Source: Clavaria fumosa
Taxonomy: Eukaryota > Basidiomycota > Agaricomycetes > Agaricales > Clavariaceae
Length of the DNA: 64,000 nucleotides
NCBI GenBank assembly: GCA_951802425.1
Contig: OX637802.1
Coordinates: forward strand, 868,001-932,000
Reading direction: 5' to 3'
A model generated the notes under the pieces. That model searched no databases. It had not been told where the DNA came from and saw only the letters and a list, made by a program, of their open reading frames with translations. Positions within the stretch are counted from its first letter, which is position 1, and each line of letters starts with the position of its first letter. Shown here in pieces: positions 1-11,329 of this stretch. Made by a program: the position numbers and the translations under genes.

Positions 1-39
1 TCGGACAGTGACGCAATGATGGCGAGAGCAGCCCCCCCC

Positions 40-1335
40 CCCCCCGCTGCCGTACCCTCTCCCTCTCTTCTCTTCCTCCTCTCTCCCTCTCTCTCCCCTC
101 TCTCTCCCTTCCCCAGGCGACAACGGCGACAGGGGTGATGATGGGGACAGTGGCGACAGAGACGATAAGTGTAGCGGCAGCGGCGGCACCCTCGGCCTCT
201 CCCCTCTCTCTCCCTCTCCCCAGGCCTAGGTGCGTCCTCCCCACCTTTCTCATTTTCATTTTCAATTTTTTCCCCTGCTTTTAGGTTTACAGTGACAGTG
301 GTGGGGATGGTGGCAGTGGCTTGGGCGACGATGACAGTGGGTGGCACCCTCTCTCCCTCTCTCATTCCCTCTCTCTTGTCTGGCACAGGTGGCTGCCAGG
401 TGCATTCCTCCTCATTTTCTTCTTTTTTCTCTTTCTTTTTTTTTTCTCCCACTCTCCTTCTCCCCCACTCCCCCTCTCCCCCTCTCTCTCCTCTCTCCAA
501 CGGACAACAATGGCAACAACGGCGGCGGGAGGGGCTACGACGGCGGCAGGAGGGGCCACAACGACGACGACAGGGCTGACGAGGACAGCAGCCAAGATGG
601 CACCCTCTCCCTCCTTCTCCCCTTCTTCCCCTCTCTCCCTCTCTCTCTCCCCTCTCTCTAACGGACAACGACGGCAATGATGGTGGCAGCGGCTCCACAA
701 CAGCAGTGGGAGGGGTGACAGCGACGACAATGACAATGATGGCAGCCAAGACAGCACCCTCTCCCTCCCTCTCCCCTTCTCCCCCTCTCTCCCTCTCTCT
801 CTCCCCTCTTTCCAACAGACGACAATGGCAATGATGGCGGCAGCGGCTCTACAACAGCGGTGGGAGGGGCGACAGCGACGACAATGACGATGACGGCAGC
901 GAAGACGGCACCCTCTCCCTCCCTCTCCCCTTCTCCCCCTCTCTCCCTCTCTCTCTCCCCTCTTTCCAACAGACGATGACGGCAATGATGGCGGTGGGCG
1001 GCGGGAGGGGCCACAACAATGAGGACGGTGGCCGAGACGGCACCCTCTCCCTCCTTCTGCGCCCTCTGCCCCCCTCTCTTCCCTAGGCGACGAGGGATGA
1101 CAAGGGCAGCCACGGCGGCTCCCTCTCCCTCCCCTGGCCAATGACAGATGACGACAGTGGCGGAGGTGATGTGGGCAATGAGGACGGTGGGCAGCGCCAT
1201 CTTCCCTAGCTGAGGACGGATGTCAGTGGCGGTGGCCATGTGGGTGACGAGGATGGCGGGCAGTGCTGACGGACAATGAGGGCAGCCACGGTGGCACCCT
1301 CCCCCTCTCTCCCCTGGGCAACGACAGACAATGAG
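40..1335. repeat. Pyrimidine-rich minisatellite array
   Basis: Degenerate tandem units of about 145-155 bp alternate a CT-only block (ccctctctccctctct-like, clear starts near 628, 783 and 928) with a GAC/GGC-rich block containing caatgatggcggcagcgg. All six frames give only low-complexity Arg/Glu-rich or Ser/Pro/Leu-rich translations, so the long open frames on both strands are composition artefacts. It resembles a minisatellite in or beside transposon DNA. No gene is seen here. Confidence 0.8.
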
Positions 1336-1776
1336 GGTGGCCATGGCATTGCCTAGGGGCGGTGCTGTCTCCCCTCTCTACAGATGTAATTAGTTAAATT
1401 TTTTTAATAAAAACTTTTTAGCCCCTTTGTCTTTGGGAGGAGCAGGTGACACAGGAGTAATACAAATGGTGAGCAGAGGTAAGGGGCCAGTGCGAACTGC
1501 TCCTTCTTCTTCACCACCACCATCTCCTGTGGCCCCTACCCTCCCCACCCCACTCTGCTTTCTTCTCCTCCTCTGACTTTGTGCCTGCCATGCCTGCCCC
1601 TCCCTGGCTGGGGTGCCGTGCCTGCCCCTCTCTGGCTGGGGTGTTCTATTTCTCTGCTCTGCTTTCTGCTTTCTCCAACTGAGTGTGGATTTCAGTGAAC
1701 AAGCCTATTGAGTGTGAAGCCTAACTGCACAGCCATAGTTTGCTGCTGCCAAACCCTGTTCCTTTGGAGCAGACTG
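1336..1776. other. Non-coding stretch between minisatellite and MITE
   Basis: No recognisable gene or RNA is present. It is probably part of the same transposon tract. The 5' terminus of the downstream Helitron (a TC following a host A) could lie here or further left, but it cannot be fixed from one copy. Confidence 0.5.
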
Positions 1777-1784
1777 GGCCTCTT

Positions 1785-2239
1785 TAGTGAATTGCATGGG
1801 TATTGGTACCTGCACGGGTTTTCTTCATGGGTACGGGTAGGTGCAGGTATGGGTAATGGATTCTGGACCCTTCCAAAACCCGTACCCTTCATAGGGGTAC
1901 ATGGGTAACCAGTGAGCATGGATCTTATTGTCGCATGTCCAGATTTGGCTGTCAGCTCAGTCAACTTGGGCATTGATTTGCATTGGCATGTGGAGTAAGT
2001 TAGGTCTAGTGAAGGACAATGATGTTATGGGTGTCACAGTACTGGCTGAAGTTGAAGGAGATGAGGAGGAGATGGCAGATGGGTGGGACACCATTGTATT
2101 TGTGCATAGCGTAGTTAGAAGTACAAACCCATACCTGTACCCAGCAGTTTAGTGGACCCATACCCATGGGTAAGGGTACTGTCAGATGTGGGTAGGGGTA
2201 CAGTCAAATTTACCTGTGGGTTACCCATGCCATTCACTA
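1785..2239. mobile_element. hAT-type MITE with 8-bp TSD
   Basis: The left end reads TAGTGAATTGCATGGGTA and the reverse complement of the right end reads TAGTGAATGGCATGGGTA, matching at 17 of 18 positions. The element is flanked by a perfect 8-bp direct repeat, ggcctctt, at 1777-1784 and 2240-2247. An 8-bp duplication with short TIRs is typical of the hAT superfamily. The 455-bp body has no plausible transposase and is dominated near both ends by permutations of gggtac/gggta and their complements, which could be transposase-binding subterminal repeats. It is therefore a non-autonomous element. Confidence 0.85.
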
Positions 2240-2247
2240 GGCCTCTT

Positions 2248-3099
2248 ACACTCTGCAGGTGTCACAGTGCTTAAGTTTTGCCTCAGCTTGTCTATTCCTC
2301 ACTGTTGGCTTTGACTACCTTCTCACAGTCACTTCCACCTGCCTTGCAGAAAAGGGGTGACACGAGAGGTCAATAAGCATATAACTGACACTGCCTAGCA
2401 GTGATTTCCCAAAGACACACTCAGGAGGGGATTGCAGAGAGTGTCTGGATTCCTGGCTTCCTGGCTTGCTGGTAGAGAGTGGCCAAAGAGGACTGGACCA
2501 CTGGGTGAAAGAAGAAGACTGAGAAGTGAAAGAAGAAGAAAGAGTAGAGCAGCCTAAGAGGACAGGACTGCTGGTGAAAGAGGAAGACTCAGTCTGTGTG
2601 CACACAAGGTGCCACTTTCAACAATCTTGATCACTTTTGTGTGCAAATCATTGCTCTCTGATTCAAAGGTGTGTTCTACTTGACATGCTGCCATTGCACC
2701 TATATTAAACTTGAGTCTGTGCTTTTCAGACTCTTCTGAAATCTGCCTGCATTTTTTTTGGGTATCTGTCTTTGTATTTTTCCTCCTTTGTCAAAAAATG
2801 TAAGTGTCACTTTGATCTGAACTTCTTGCCAAGTCTTGACTATCTTTGGCAGGTCTGTAACTCCTCCTAATACACCTGAAATGGCCAGAGCTGCACTCTG
2901 AGAAATCCAAAGACAAGCCAGGATGTTAGAAAGGGAGTTGGAGACATACCCAGACAGAGGGCATCATCCAAGGACAGTTCTGAGTGGAGGAGAACTTGCA
3001 GCACAATATGCTGTGCTACCACCCCACCCAGGTCCACCAATCCTTTGACATTCAGCTCCTGTCCTTCCACCTGCACTGCCACTTAGAGGGTCACCTCAT
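2248..3099. other. Leader region upstream of the Helitron ORF
   Basis: No independent gene is recognised. A purine-rich stretch (gaagaaga-like) lies near 2500-2590. The last part before 3100 is in frame with the Helitron protein and may belong to its true N-terminus or leader. Confidence 0.4.
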
Positions 3100-6000
3100 G
3101 TGGATCTGCAACCTATTCATCAGCCACTCCCTTTGTCAAGAAGACCATTCAATAGGAATGACCTGGTGCAGAGATCTGACCTTGGCCCTATGAACTTTCC
3201 CTGTCCATCATGTGGAGCCTTGCACTGGAGATCAGAGAAACTGGTAAATTCACCCAACCACTTCCCTAAGTTTGGGATGTGCTGTTACAGTGGCAAAATC
3301 TCCATACCCCCCCTGCAGCCTCTACCTCCTGAATTGCATCAGCTCTATCATGGCCAAGATAACATTTCCAAGGCCTTCAGAAAGAATCTCAGGAGGTACA
3401 ATAATGCTCTGGCCATGACTTCTGTTGGTCAGAGTCCTGGAATTAGGCTGGGGGTGGATTATTCCCTCAATGATGGTCATGGTGCCAAAGTTTACAAGGT
3501 CAAAGGTGCTCTGCACCACATCTCTGGGTCTCTTATTCCCAATCCTGGAGTTGCACCTGCATTCGCCCAACTCTATATCTATGATCCTATGGAAGCTCTA
3601 GACCATCACATGGCATCCCAATACAATACTGGGTTGGACAGGGATACAATGCAGACCTTGCAGAACATTCTGTACAGGACCCATCCATCTGTGGCAATCT
3701 TCAAACAAGCATATGAGCAGCTGAGGAATATTAGAGCAGAGCAAAACTTCCAGATTGGCCTTAGATTTGATAGGACCTGTGAGAGGAGGAGATACAACCT
3801 TCCCACCTCTGGATGTAATGAGATTGCTGTCATCATTCCTGGTGATGGTGATCAGGAGTTGCAGCCAAGGGATATTGTTCTCTTCCTCAGAGGTGGTGGG
3901 CTCAGACAAATCAATGAGATGAACCCAATCTATCACTCATTGCATTTTGTGCTACTCTTCCCTACTGGCCAATTGGGATGGCACCCTCAGCTGGAGTATG
4001 GCACCACAGGGAGGGGGTCTAGAACTGTAGCTGCTGCACTTGATGACAATGAGGATGTGGACCTTGGAGAAGAGGTTCTTCATGCTCCTGGACAGGAGCC
4101 TGGAAATGCTGCAACAGGTCATGCAATCACTAGCAGAAGGAGACCCAAGTATATGTCCCAGGCAGAATATTTTCGCTTTAGGCTCTTCCCCAGGATGGAT
4201 GAGTCTGATCATCTCTTCAGAGCAGGTGCTCTCTTCCAAGAATTTGTGGTTGATATGTGGGCTGCTACAGAGCAGTCAAGGCTGTACTGGATCTCCCACA
4301 ACCAGAGGTCAATCAGGTCTGATGTTTACCAAGGCCTGGTGGATGCTGTTGCCAATGCTGATACTGACAGTGCTCAGTTGGGCCAATGTATCATCCTGCC
4401 TTCCTCTTTCTCTGGCAGCACTCACAATATGATTCAGTACTGTCAGGATGCTCTGGCAATCAACAGGCATAATGCTAATGAATTTGCTTGATAGGGTGCT
4501 ACATCCTTTCAGGACCTCCTCACCTTCAATGGCACTGTCCATCCCACATTTAAGGCCTCTTGCATGGCTAGAGGGTTCTTGGAAGATGACAATGAGTGGA
4601 TTCTCTGTTTGCAGGATGCCAGCACCATGCAGACTGGGAAACAGCTCAGGTCTCTCTTTGCCATCATCCTCAGAGACTGTCAGCCTGCTCAGCCTGAGCA
4701 GCTGTGGATGCAATTTAGGGAGTTTGTATGTGATGATCTGAGGCATACCCTTAGGAGACTTGGCAGGGATAACCCTACTGAAAAGGATGCCTTTGATTAT
4801 GGTCTCCACCTCATTGACATTTTGCTGCACTCCAGCAACAAGTCTCTCTCAGACTATCCTCCCATGCCCCTCCCCCACATGGACTGGCAGCACTTGGTGG
4901 GCAATAGGCTCATTGCAGAGCAGTGTGACTATGATGTGGTCCAGGAGCAGAGCTTGGCAGACCAGCAGATTCCCATGCTCAATGAGGAGCAAAGGCATGC
5001 ATTTGATCAGATCATGGATGCAGTCACCTCCAAGTCTGGACATTGCTTCTTTCTTAATGGCCCTGGTGGAACTGGAAAAACTTTCATTTACAACACACTC
5101 TGTCATGCATTGAGAGCCCAAGGGAAGATTGTGATTTGTGTGGCCTCCTCTGGAATTGCTGCTTTGCTTCTAAAGGGTGGAAGGACTTCCCATTCCAGGT
5201 TCAAGATTCCACTTCAGGTTCATGAATCCTCTACCTGTGCAATCAAGAGGAATAGTATGGAGGCAGAGCTCTTCCAGGCAGCTCACTTAATCATCTGGGA
5301 TGAGGTGCCCATGCAACATCATCACATCCCAGAGGCAGTCAACAACACTCTGAAGGACATTAGGGCCTGTGACAGGTTATTTGGAGGTCTCACTGTGGTC
5401 TTTGGTGGTGATTTCCAGCAGACTCTGCCAGTCATTGTCAGAGGTTCCAGGCCTCAAATTGTGAGTGCTTGCATTCAAAGGTCTACCTTCTGGAGGCAGC
5501 TCTCCATCATCACCCTCAAGAGGAACATGAGGCTGGGCTTGGATGCTGCTGAGCAAGACTTTGCTCAGTGGCAATTGGATGTAGGACATGGGAAACACAC
5601 AGATACAGATGACAATGTCACCCTCCCTGACTCCCTCCACTGTGCAGAGAACAGCCTGCAGTCCTTGGTGCACTCCACATACCCTGAAATTGATCAGCTC
5701 CCCCACCCTCCTGACAACTACTTTTGTGAGAGGATGCTGCTCACTGCCAGAAATGAGGATGTACACAGGATCAATGCTCATGTCCTGCAAAGCTTTCCTG
5801 GAGATGCACAAACATTTATCTGTGCAGACTCTATTGAATCAAGAGGTGATGAGCAGGACTCAATCCTATACCCTGTGGAGTACCTCAATGCCATCAATGC
5901 TTCTGGGCTTCCCTTAGCTGAATTGACTCTGAAGCTTGGCTGTCCTTTAATGATCTTGAGGAACCTTAATCCTGGCCAAGGGGTGTGCAATGGGACCAGA

Positions 6001-6343
6001 GGGATCTTGACCAAAATGACCAGGAGGGTGCTTGAGGTCAGACTTTTGAGTGGGGACAATGCTTGGCAGTGCATCCTTATACCTTGCATTACTCTCTCTC
6101 CATCAGACCTCCAGCTCCCATTTCAGCTTTGTCGACGTCAGTTCCCTGTCTGTGTTGCCTTTGCCATGACCATCAACAAGTCTCAAGGGCAATCAGTGAA
6201 GCATGTTGGATTGGCTTTGCAGACTCCTGTCTTCACTCATGGACAGTTTTATGTGGCAGTATCAAGGGTGACATCAGTGAATAGGATTAAGGCCATTTGG
6301 ACTCATACTTCCCCCCAGCCTGTAACTAAGAACATTGTATATA
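3100..6343 (+). pseudogene. Helitron RepHel protein lacking the HUH nuclease
   Basis: One reading frame runs from 3100 to 6343 with two adjacent in-frame stops (tga tag) at 4489-4494. Before the stops is the Helitron-like N-terminal domain: a CPSCGALHW zinc motif, HSLHFVLLFPTG, and the PKYMSQAEYFRFRLFPR and IILPSSFSG blocks. After them, FKASCMARGFLEDDNEW leads into a PIF1 helicase with Walker A GPGGTGKT, IWDEVPM, FGGDFQQTLPV and the C-terminal INKSQGQS and YVAVSRV motifs. The segment that should lie between, with the TCNP block and the HUH and YxxxY nuclease motifs, is missing. The true C-terminus (YTEVLLD then TGA) lies at 13386-13405 beyond the inserted elements. The start codon is uncertain; 3100 is a GTG. 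Confidence 0.9.
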
Positions 6344-6393
6344 CTGTACCATTTAACTCAATTCACCGCTATGTGTTACGTGTTACACATCTG

Positions 6394-6981
6394 TGTTACG
6401 GCTTACTGCTGAGTCAGTCCTGGGCAGGCTAGCTGGGCAGGATGCAAGCAGAGAGAGTAAATTGCGAGAATAACAAGTCTGGGGAATACAGGACACGTAT
6501 CTACCTGTATTTATACTGAATTATGGTGGTACAGTAACAATGTAGGTACAAGGGATGAAGGGAAGGTCAGCGACGGTAGGGAGGAGGGGGTGTACCAAGG
6601 GGACGATCACGTGGTTGCGAGGGCGGGAACAAGGTCGCGAGGGCGGGGTTGGCGGGGCGATGGGATATTGATGGGGAGTATAAGGGTGCTAGGGGGATGG
6701 GATAGTGGTAGCGAGGGGGAGAGATAAAAGGAGAGCCGGATTAGGCTTAATGTTGATGGGAACAGGGTGACAGCTGTTGGCTGGTGACAGGATGATGGCA
6801 ACCCGCACAGACGTCCCATCACAAATATGGGCCGTCCTCTTGGTAAGGCTCATGTGACTGGGCGCTTGTGAGTCATGTGGTCGTAGAGGGTCTAAGGCCG
6901 CTAGTCCCAGATCGCGAGTATCCAGTGAAGGTTGCGGGGCGCTAAAGGTCGTGGCTCGTCACGTGCTTACATACCGTAGCA
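6394..6981 (-). repeat. 3' LTR of the chromovirus (element sense)
   Basis: This 588-bp partner of the LTR at 12179-12766 has no indels relative to it and nine substitutions, all CpG versus TpG or CpA. The TATA box is at 6508-6515 and the primer-complement block at 6469-6480. A small open frame inside each LTR is not considered a gene. Confidence 0.95.
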
Positions 6982-6984
6982 TAA

Positions 6985-6994
6985 CCTCCCCCCT
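6985..6994 (-). promoter_or_regulatory. Polypurine tract
   Basis: The minus strand reads AGGGGGGAGG three bases before the 3' LTR. This is the expected plus-strand primer, and it lies directly at the end of the pol reading frame (stop at 6993-6995). Confidence 0.85.
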
Positions 6995-9900
6995 AAGATT
7001 GCGCTTCTTGAGCAATCTCAAAATCGCGTATGGCCTCCTGTGCATCCTTGAGGTTTTTGACAGGCTCCCAGGTATTGTCCTCCGGAGGGTAACCTGTCCA
7101 TCGTACCAGGTACTGCACTTGTCTTCTGCGTTTTCGCTTTGCACGGACGAACTCTACCTCGTATTGGGGCTCACCATCAACCTCCAAGCTTTCGGGACGC
7201 TCGGGATGGTTGGGGCCAGGTGTAGACAGGGTGAGAAGTGATTCGTGGAAGACTGGGTGTATCCGCCAATGTCGCGGTAGTTCGAGTTCATAGGCGGCGG
7301 CACCTCGTTTCGCGACTATTTTGAAGGGTCCAACTCGTCGCGGCATCAGCTTCTTTCGGAGATCTTCTAGTACCAGGTTGCAGCTTTCCAACCAAACTAA
7401 GGTCCCTTCTTTCCAGTTGGTTGTGTACCCCCCTCGCCGCTCCATGGTCTTGTTGGACTGCTCCACTAATTTCTTCATTTTCCCCCGCATCTCGTAGGCC
7501 TTCTCCAAGAAGCTATCAGCAGCGGGATTGTTCGACTCGATGAGGCGAAGGTCGGGGAGGGCGACAGGGTGCCTAGCGTAGTCGAGTAGGAAAGGAGAGA
7601 TGTCGGAGCTTCCGTAGGATCGGTTGTTGAGGGCGAACTCCGTAATTGGGAGCCAGGAAGCCCAGTTCTCAGGCATCTCGCTACAAACGTGTTTTAGTAG
7701 CGTAAATACTTCCTGGTTGGCCCTTTCAGTGAGGCCGTCGGTTTGGGGGTGATATGCCGTGCTAGGGTTAGTTCCTACGCCCAGTTGTCCATACACGTTT
7801 TTGAGGAACTTAGCCACGAAATTTGATCCTCAGTCACTTGTGACTTTGGATGGGAGTCTGTGGCTGGCATAGATGCGGCGTAGGAATATTCGGGCTGCTC
7901 CCTCGCTTGTTAGGTCCATACTGATGGGCTCTAGTAAGGAAGACCTCGTGGCCCGGTCCCGAATGACCAGGACTCCATCATAGCCTTCAGAGGGGTTTAG
8001 TGGTCCTACGATGTCCCAGCTTATTTCATCCCACGGCTGCAGCGGGGAGGGGAAAGGGTGTAGAGCAGGTCGGTTCCCAGTACGGTTGATTTTATTTCTT
8101 TGGCAGTGCCAACACCGTTGAACGCGGGATTGAACGTCGCTGTCGAGTCCGGGCCAGTCGAAGTTTCGACGGACGTTTTCGCTGGTCTTCCGGATTCCTG
8201 GGTGCCCGGCTGAGGGGGCATCGTGGTGGATAGCCAGCACATCGTCGACTAGGTTAGGGGGGACCCAAATCTTGTTCCGATAGTATTTGACCCCATCGGC
8301 TTCCTGTATGATGGCAGGTCCATGCGTAGTTTCCGTTTGACCCGCCTTGATGCGGTCAAGAAGACTTGGTTCAGTTGTCGATTTAAAGAGGACATCCGGT
8401 AGTAGTGGGGCTAGGGTCGGGGTGGTTGCGTCGTCATGGTCGGGCCGGCGGGACAGTGCGTCGGCGGCGGTGTTGGTCTTGCCCGGCCGGTGCTTGATCT
8501 CGAAGTTATACAGAGCCAGGAGGGCCCTCCAACGATTTTGTCTTCCATTAAGCGGATTAGGCCTACGGAAATAGGCCAGGTTGGCATGGTTGGTCCAAAC
8601 CTCGAAGGGTACAGGGGTCACGATGAGATATTGTGGCCAGGCTTCAAGAGCACGGACGATGGCTAGCAGTTCCTTATCGTAGGTATCATAGTTCTTCTCG
8701 GCGTTCTTGAGAGCTTTAGAAAAACAATCAATCATTGCCCAGTTACCATCCTCTTGCTGTTGGTATAGGATACCGCCTATCGCAACATTGGAGGCATCTG
8801 TTTCGATCTTCCAGCTACCCTCATCCTTGGGGACTGCTGTACGTCGTCCGTCAAGTAGTTGTTGGATGAGGCGGTCAAAGGCATTCTTCTCGTTTAAGCC
8901 CCACTGCCAATCTTTATTCCCTGTGAGTTGGTGGAGAGGGATTGCGGTCGTGGCGAAGTCGGGGATGTGTCTCCTAAAATAATTCAGGAACCCAAGGAAT
9001 TTCTGGACTTCTCTTTTGGACCGCGGGACAGGCCATTCTCGTATGCCAGCACACAGTCGTTCTGACTTCTCGATATGTCCACATCGGATATAGTGCCCCA
9101 GAAACTCAACCTCACTTTTTTGGAAGTGGCATTTCTCCAGCCTTAGACAGAGCGAGTTTTCTGCGAGTCTTTGGAGGACGGCACGAGTAAGTCACTGGTG
9201 TGTCTCCAGGTCCGGCGTGTGGATGAGAATGTCGTCGATGTAAACGTGCACGTGGCCGGTGGCTATTTCTTCTCGGAGAATGGCATTCATGAAGCGCTGA
9301 AATCGGGCTGGGGCATTGGTTAGTCCGAACCCCATAACAGTGTACTCGAATTGGCCTTCCGGGCAGATGAATGCTGTTAGCCATTCGTTGCCTTCTCGAA
9401 TCTTGACGTTGTTAAAGCCGCGTACGACATCCATTTTGGTGAAGAAGACTTTTCCTTTGAGGGCATCAAGGATGTCTCGGATAAGGGGGAGAGGGTGAGC
9501 GTCCTTCTTAGTCACGGCATTGAGTTCTCAGTAGTCGATTATGGGACGTAACTTTTTCCCTTCTTGCTTAAAGAAGAGAGGCGAGGCCCAGGGTGAGTTT
9601 GAAGGTCGTATTCGTCCACTCCTTAGGTTTTCCTCGATCCACGACTTCAACTCCGGGTAGTATGCACGTGGCACGGAGTAGATTTTTGAGCGCTTGGGGA
9701 CGGCCCCTTCCTTTAGTTCGATCAGATGGTCTATGGCGCCTCGGGAGGGGGGTAGTTTCGCGAATTCTGCAATCGAGAAAACCTTCGGGAATTCTTCATG
9801 GTAGGGGGGTACTACGGTTTCGACGAAAGCACCTCGCGTGAGTACCGCGCTAGGTTTGGGGAACTCGATCGTACGGTCAATCCAGTCAATTGTGGGGTTG

Positions 9901-10358
9901 TTCCTTCTCAACCAGTCGTCTCCTAGGTAGAGGTGTGGAGGGTGAAACTGTCCAACTAGGAGGGTGATTTTCTGGCGGAAGTCCTGCCCAATGGAAATGA
10001 TCAGGTCGGCAGTTTTAGTTACCATTCCCAGGGCGTTGGGAGTTCCGTCAGCGTTGATCGAGTATAGGGGTTGGGGGAGGTCCCGTAACCTCAACCCTAG
10101 GCTCTGGGCGTATTTTTTGTCGATAGCGGAGGCTGAGCATCCTGAGTCCACAAGGGCATATCCCAGTTTTCTCCTCCCATTACCGGGGTTCTCCATTGTA
10201 ATGGGTATTTCCATACAAGGCTTTTCGGGGTTAGCCTTGGTTTTCTCTTTCCTCAGGTTCAGTCTGGGGGACGGAGAAGAGGTCACCAGGACCTGTTTAT
10301 TCACGGCGGGGGTACAAGGGGGTACATAACTTTTTACCGGCGAAGAGTCTGAACTCAA
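6993..10358 (-). pseudogene. pol: Pol polyprotein (PR-RT-RH-IN-chromodomain), three TGA stops
   Basis: One frame runs from 10358 to a TAG at 6993-6995, interrupted by TGA at 9528-9530, 9192-9194 and 7830-7832. In order: aspartic protease (VDSGCSAS); reverse transcriptase (KLRPIIDY, FFTKMDVVRGFNNVKI, YIDDILI); RNase H (IETDAS, YDKELLAIV); integrase with HHCC (HHDAPSAGHPG, CWHCQRN) and a D,D,E core (WDIVGPL, TSD, HPQTDGLTERANQE); and a C-terminal chromodomain (YEVEFVRAK, YLVRWTGYPPEDNTWEP). Two stops sit at usual Arg positions (IDY-R-ELN and SD-R-GS) and the third follows THQ, so each fits CGA to TGA. Chromodomains direct insertion to heterochromatin in related elements. Confidence 0.93.
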
Positions 10359-11329
10359 TCTTCGCCGTTTGTAAAATCCACGATTTCTTTTTCTCTGAGC
10401 ACGACCAGGTCTTTCAACCTCACGATCTCCACCTGTGCTTCTTCCAATTCATCGCCTGATGTAGTCGCGGGTGTCGTGGCGCTTGGGGCGATCGGTACAG
10501 GGAGGGAGATGACTCCTCGGACCTGCTGGGTGCGACGCGTGGGCGGGAGAGGGCAGTTCTTCGAGATATGACCGAAGCCACGACAGTTGTAGCACTGTAC
10601 CTCAGCAGGCTTGGGTCGCGAGCGGTCGACAATCATCGCGTCGGGGTGGGGAGTAGATGCAGGTACAGTAGGGGCGCGGATCTGGGAGGTCGCGGGTCGG
10701 CTAGGCGGAACTGGGGCGCGAGCCTTGCGCAAGGATTTGAACTCTTGCCATAGGTCGTCCATTCTGATGGCTTTGTTCCTCCAGCCAACATAGGTTGCGG
10801 GGAGTTCGTCGCTATTGTAAATTTTTTCAACCAGGGGCTGGTTGAGACCGTTCTTGAGGTACTCAATGAGTACCGATTCGTGGTGGGCGATGGAGAGGTG
10901 GGCCTGGCGGTAGAGGCGGTCGAAGTCGGTAAAGAATTCGCGGGCAGTCTTTCCGCTTTGTCGGAGTTTCTGGAGGTTAGCGAGGGCCCGCATTTCCTCA
11001 GTCGTGTCGAGGAACTCGTCATCTAGGTCTTGGATGAAGTTAGTCCAAGTACCGGTGGTATCTCTTTCTATGATGCGGTCCACACGGGCATTAGCCCATA
11101 GTTCCGCGTATCCAAGGCACATCTTGTTGAGCACGAAATAGATCTTCTTTCCGTGGGATTCGAAGCGTTCCGGCTCGCAGGCAAAGAGGAGGGTGAATTG
11201 GTGTTTGAAGGTGCGGTAGGTTGCCTGGGTGCCATCGAAGTCTCTGACGGTAAGGCCGCTACTCGCTGTCGCTGTCAAGGTCGTACGGTTGGATTGATGA
11301 GATGTCTGAGGGTCCGGGGGATGAGACAT
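10355..11329 (-). CDS. gag: Gag polyprotein of the chromovirus
   Basis: This 324-residue product packages element RNA into virus-like particles. It has a retrotransposon-gag domain over roughly residues 25-180 (FDGTQATYRTFKHQF, with WTNFIQDLDDEF in the middle) and one CCHC zinc knuckle, CYNCRGFGHISKNC, near residue 245. The C-terminus is predicted coiled coil (EEAQVEIVRLKDLVVLREKE). The ATG is at 11329-11327 and the frame is intact. It ends in TGA at 10355-10357, overlapping pol, which is in the -1 frame, so pol is probably made by frameshifting. It is the only intact ORF of the element. Confidence 0.9.
   Translation of the reverse strand: MSHPPDPQTSHQSNRTTLTATASSGLTVRDFDGTQATYRTFKHQFTLLFACEPERFESHGKKIYFVLNKMCLGYAELWANARVDRIIERDTTGTWTNFIQDLDDEFLDTTEEMRALANLQKLRQSGKTAREFFTDFDRLYRQAHLSIAHHESVLIEYLKNGLNQPLVEKIYNSDELPATYVGWRNKAIRMDDLWQEFKSLRKARAPVPPSRPATSQIRAPTVPASTPHPDAMIVDRSRPKPAEVQCYNCRGFGHISKNCPLPPTRRTQQVRGVISLPVPIAPSATTPATTSGDELEEAQVEIVRLKDLVVLREKEIVDFTNGED

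Noticed and set aside
362..1344. Long minus-strand open frames (259 and 228 codons) rich in Arg, Glu and Gly
   Set aside because: They are translations of the CT-rich minisatellite. Equally long frames exist on the other strand, with no domain and repeat-driven composition.
6607..6822. 71-codon open frame present in both LTRs (also 12392-12607)
   Set aside because: It lies in LTR U3, is antisense-rich in Ser/Pro/Leu, has no family, and appears twice only because the LTR does.
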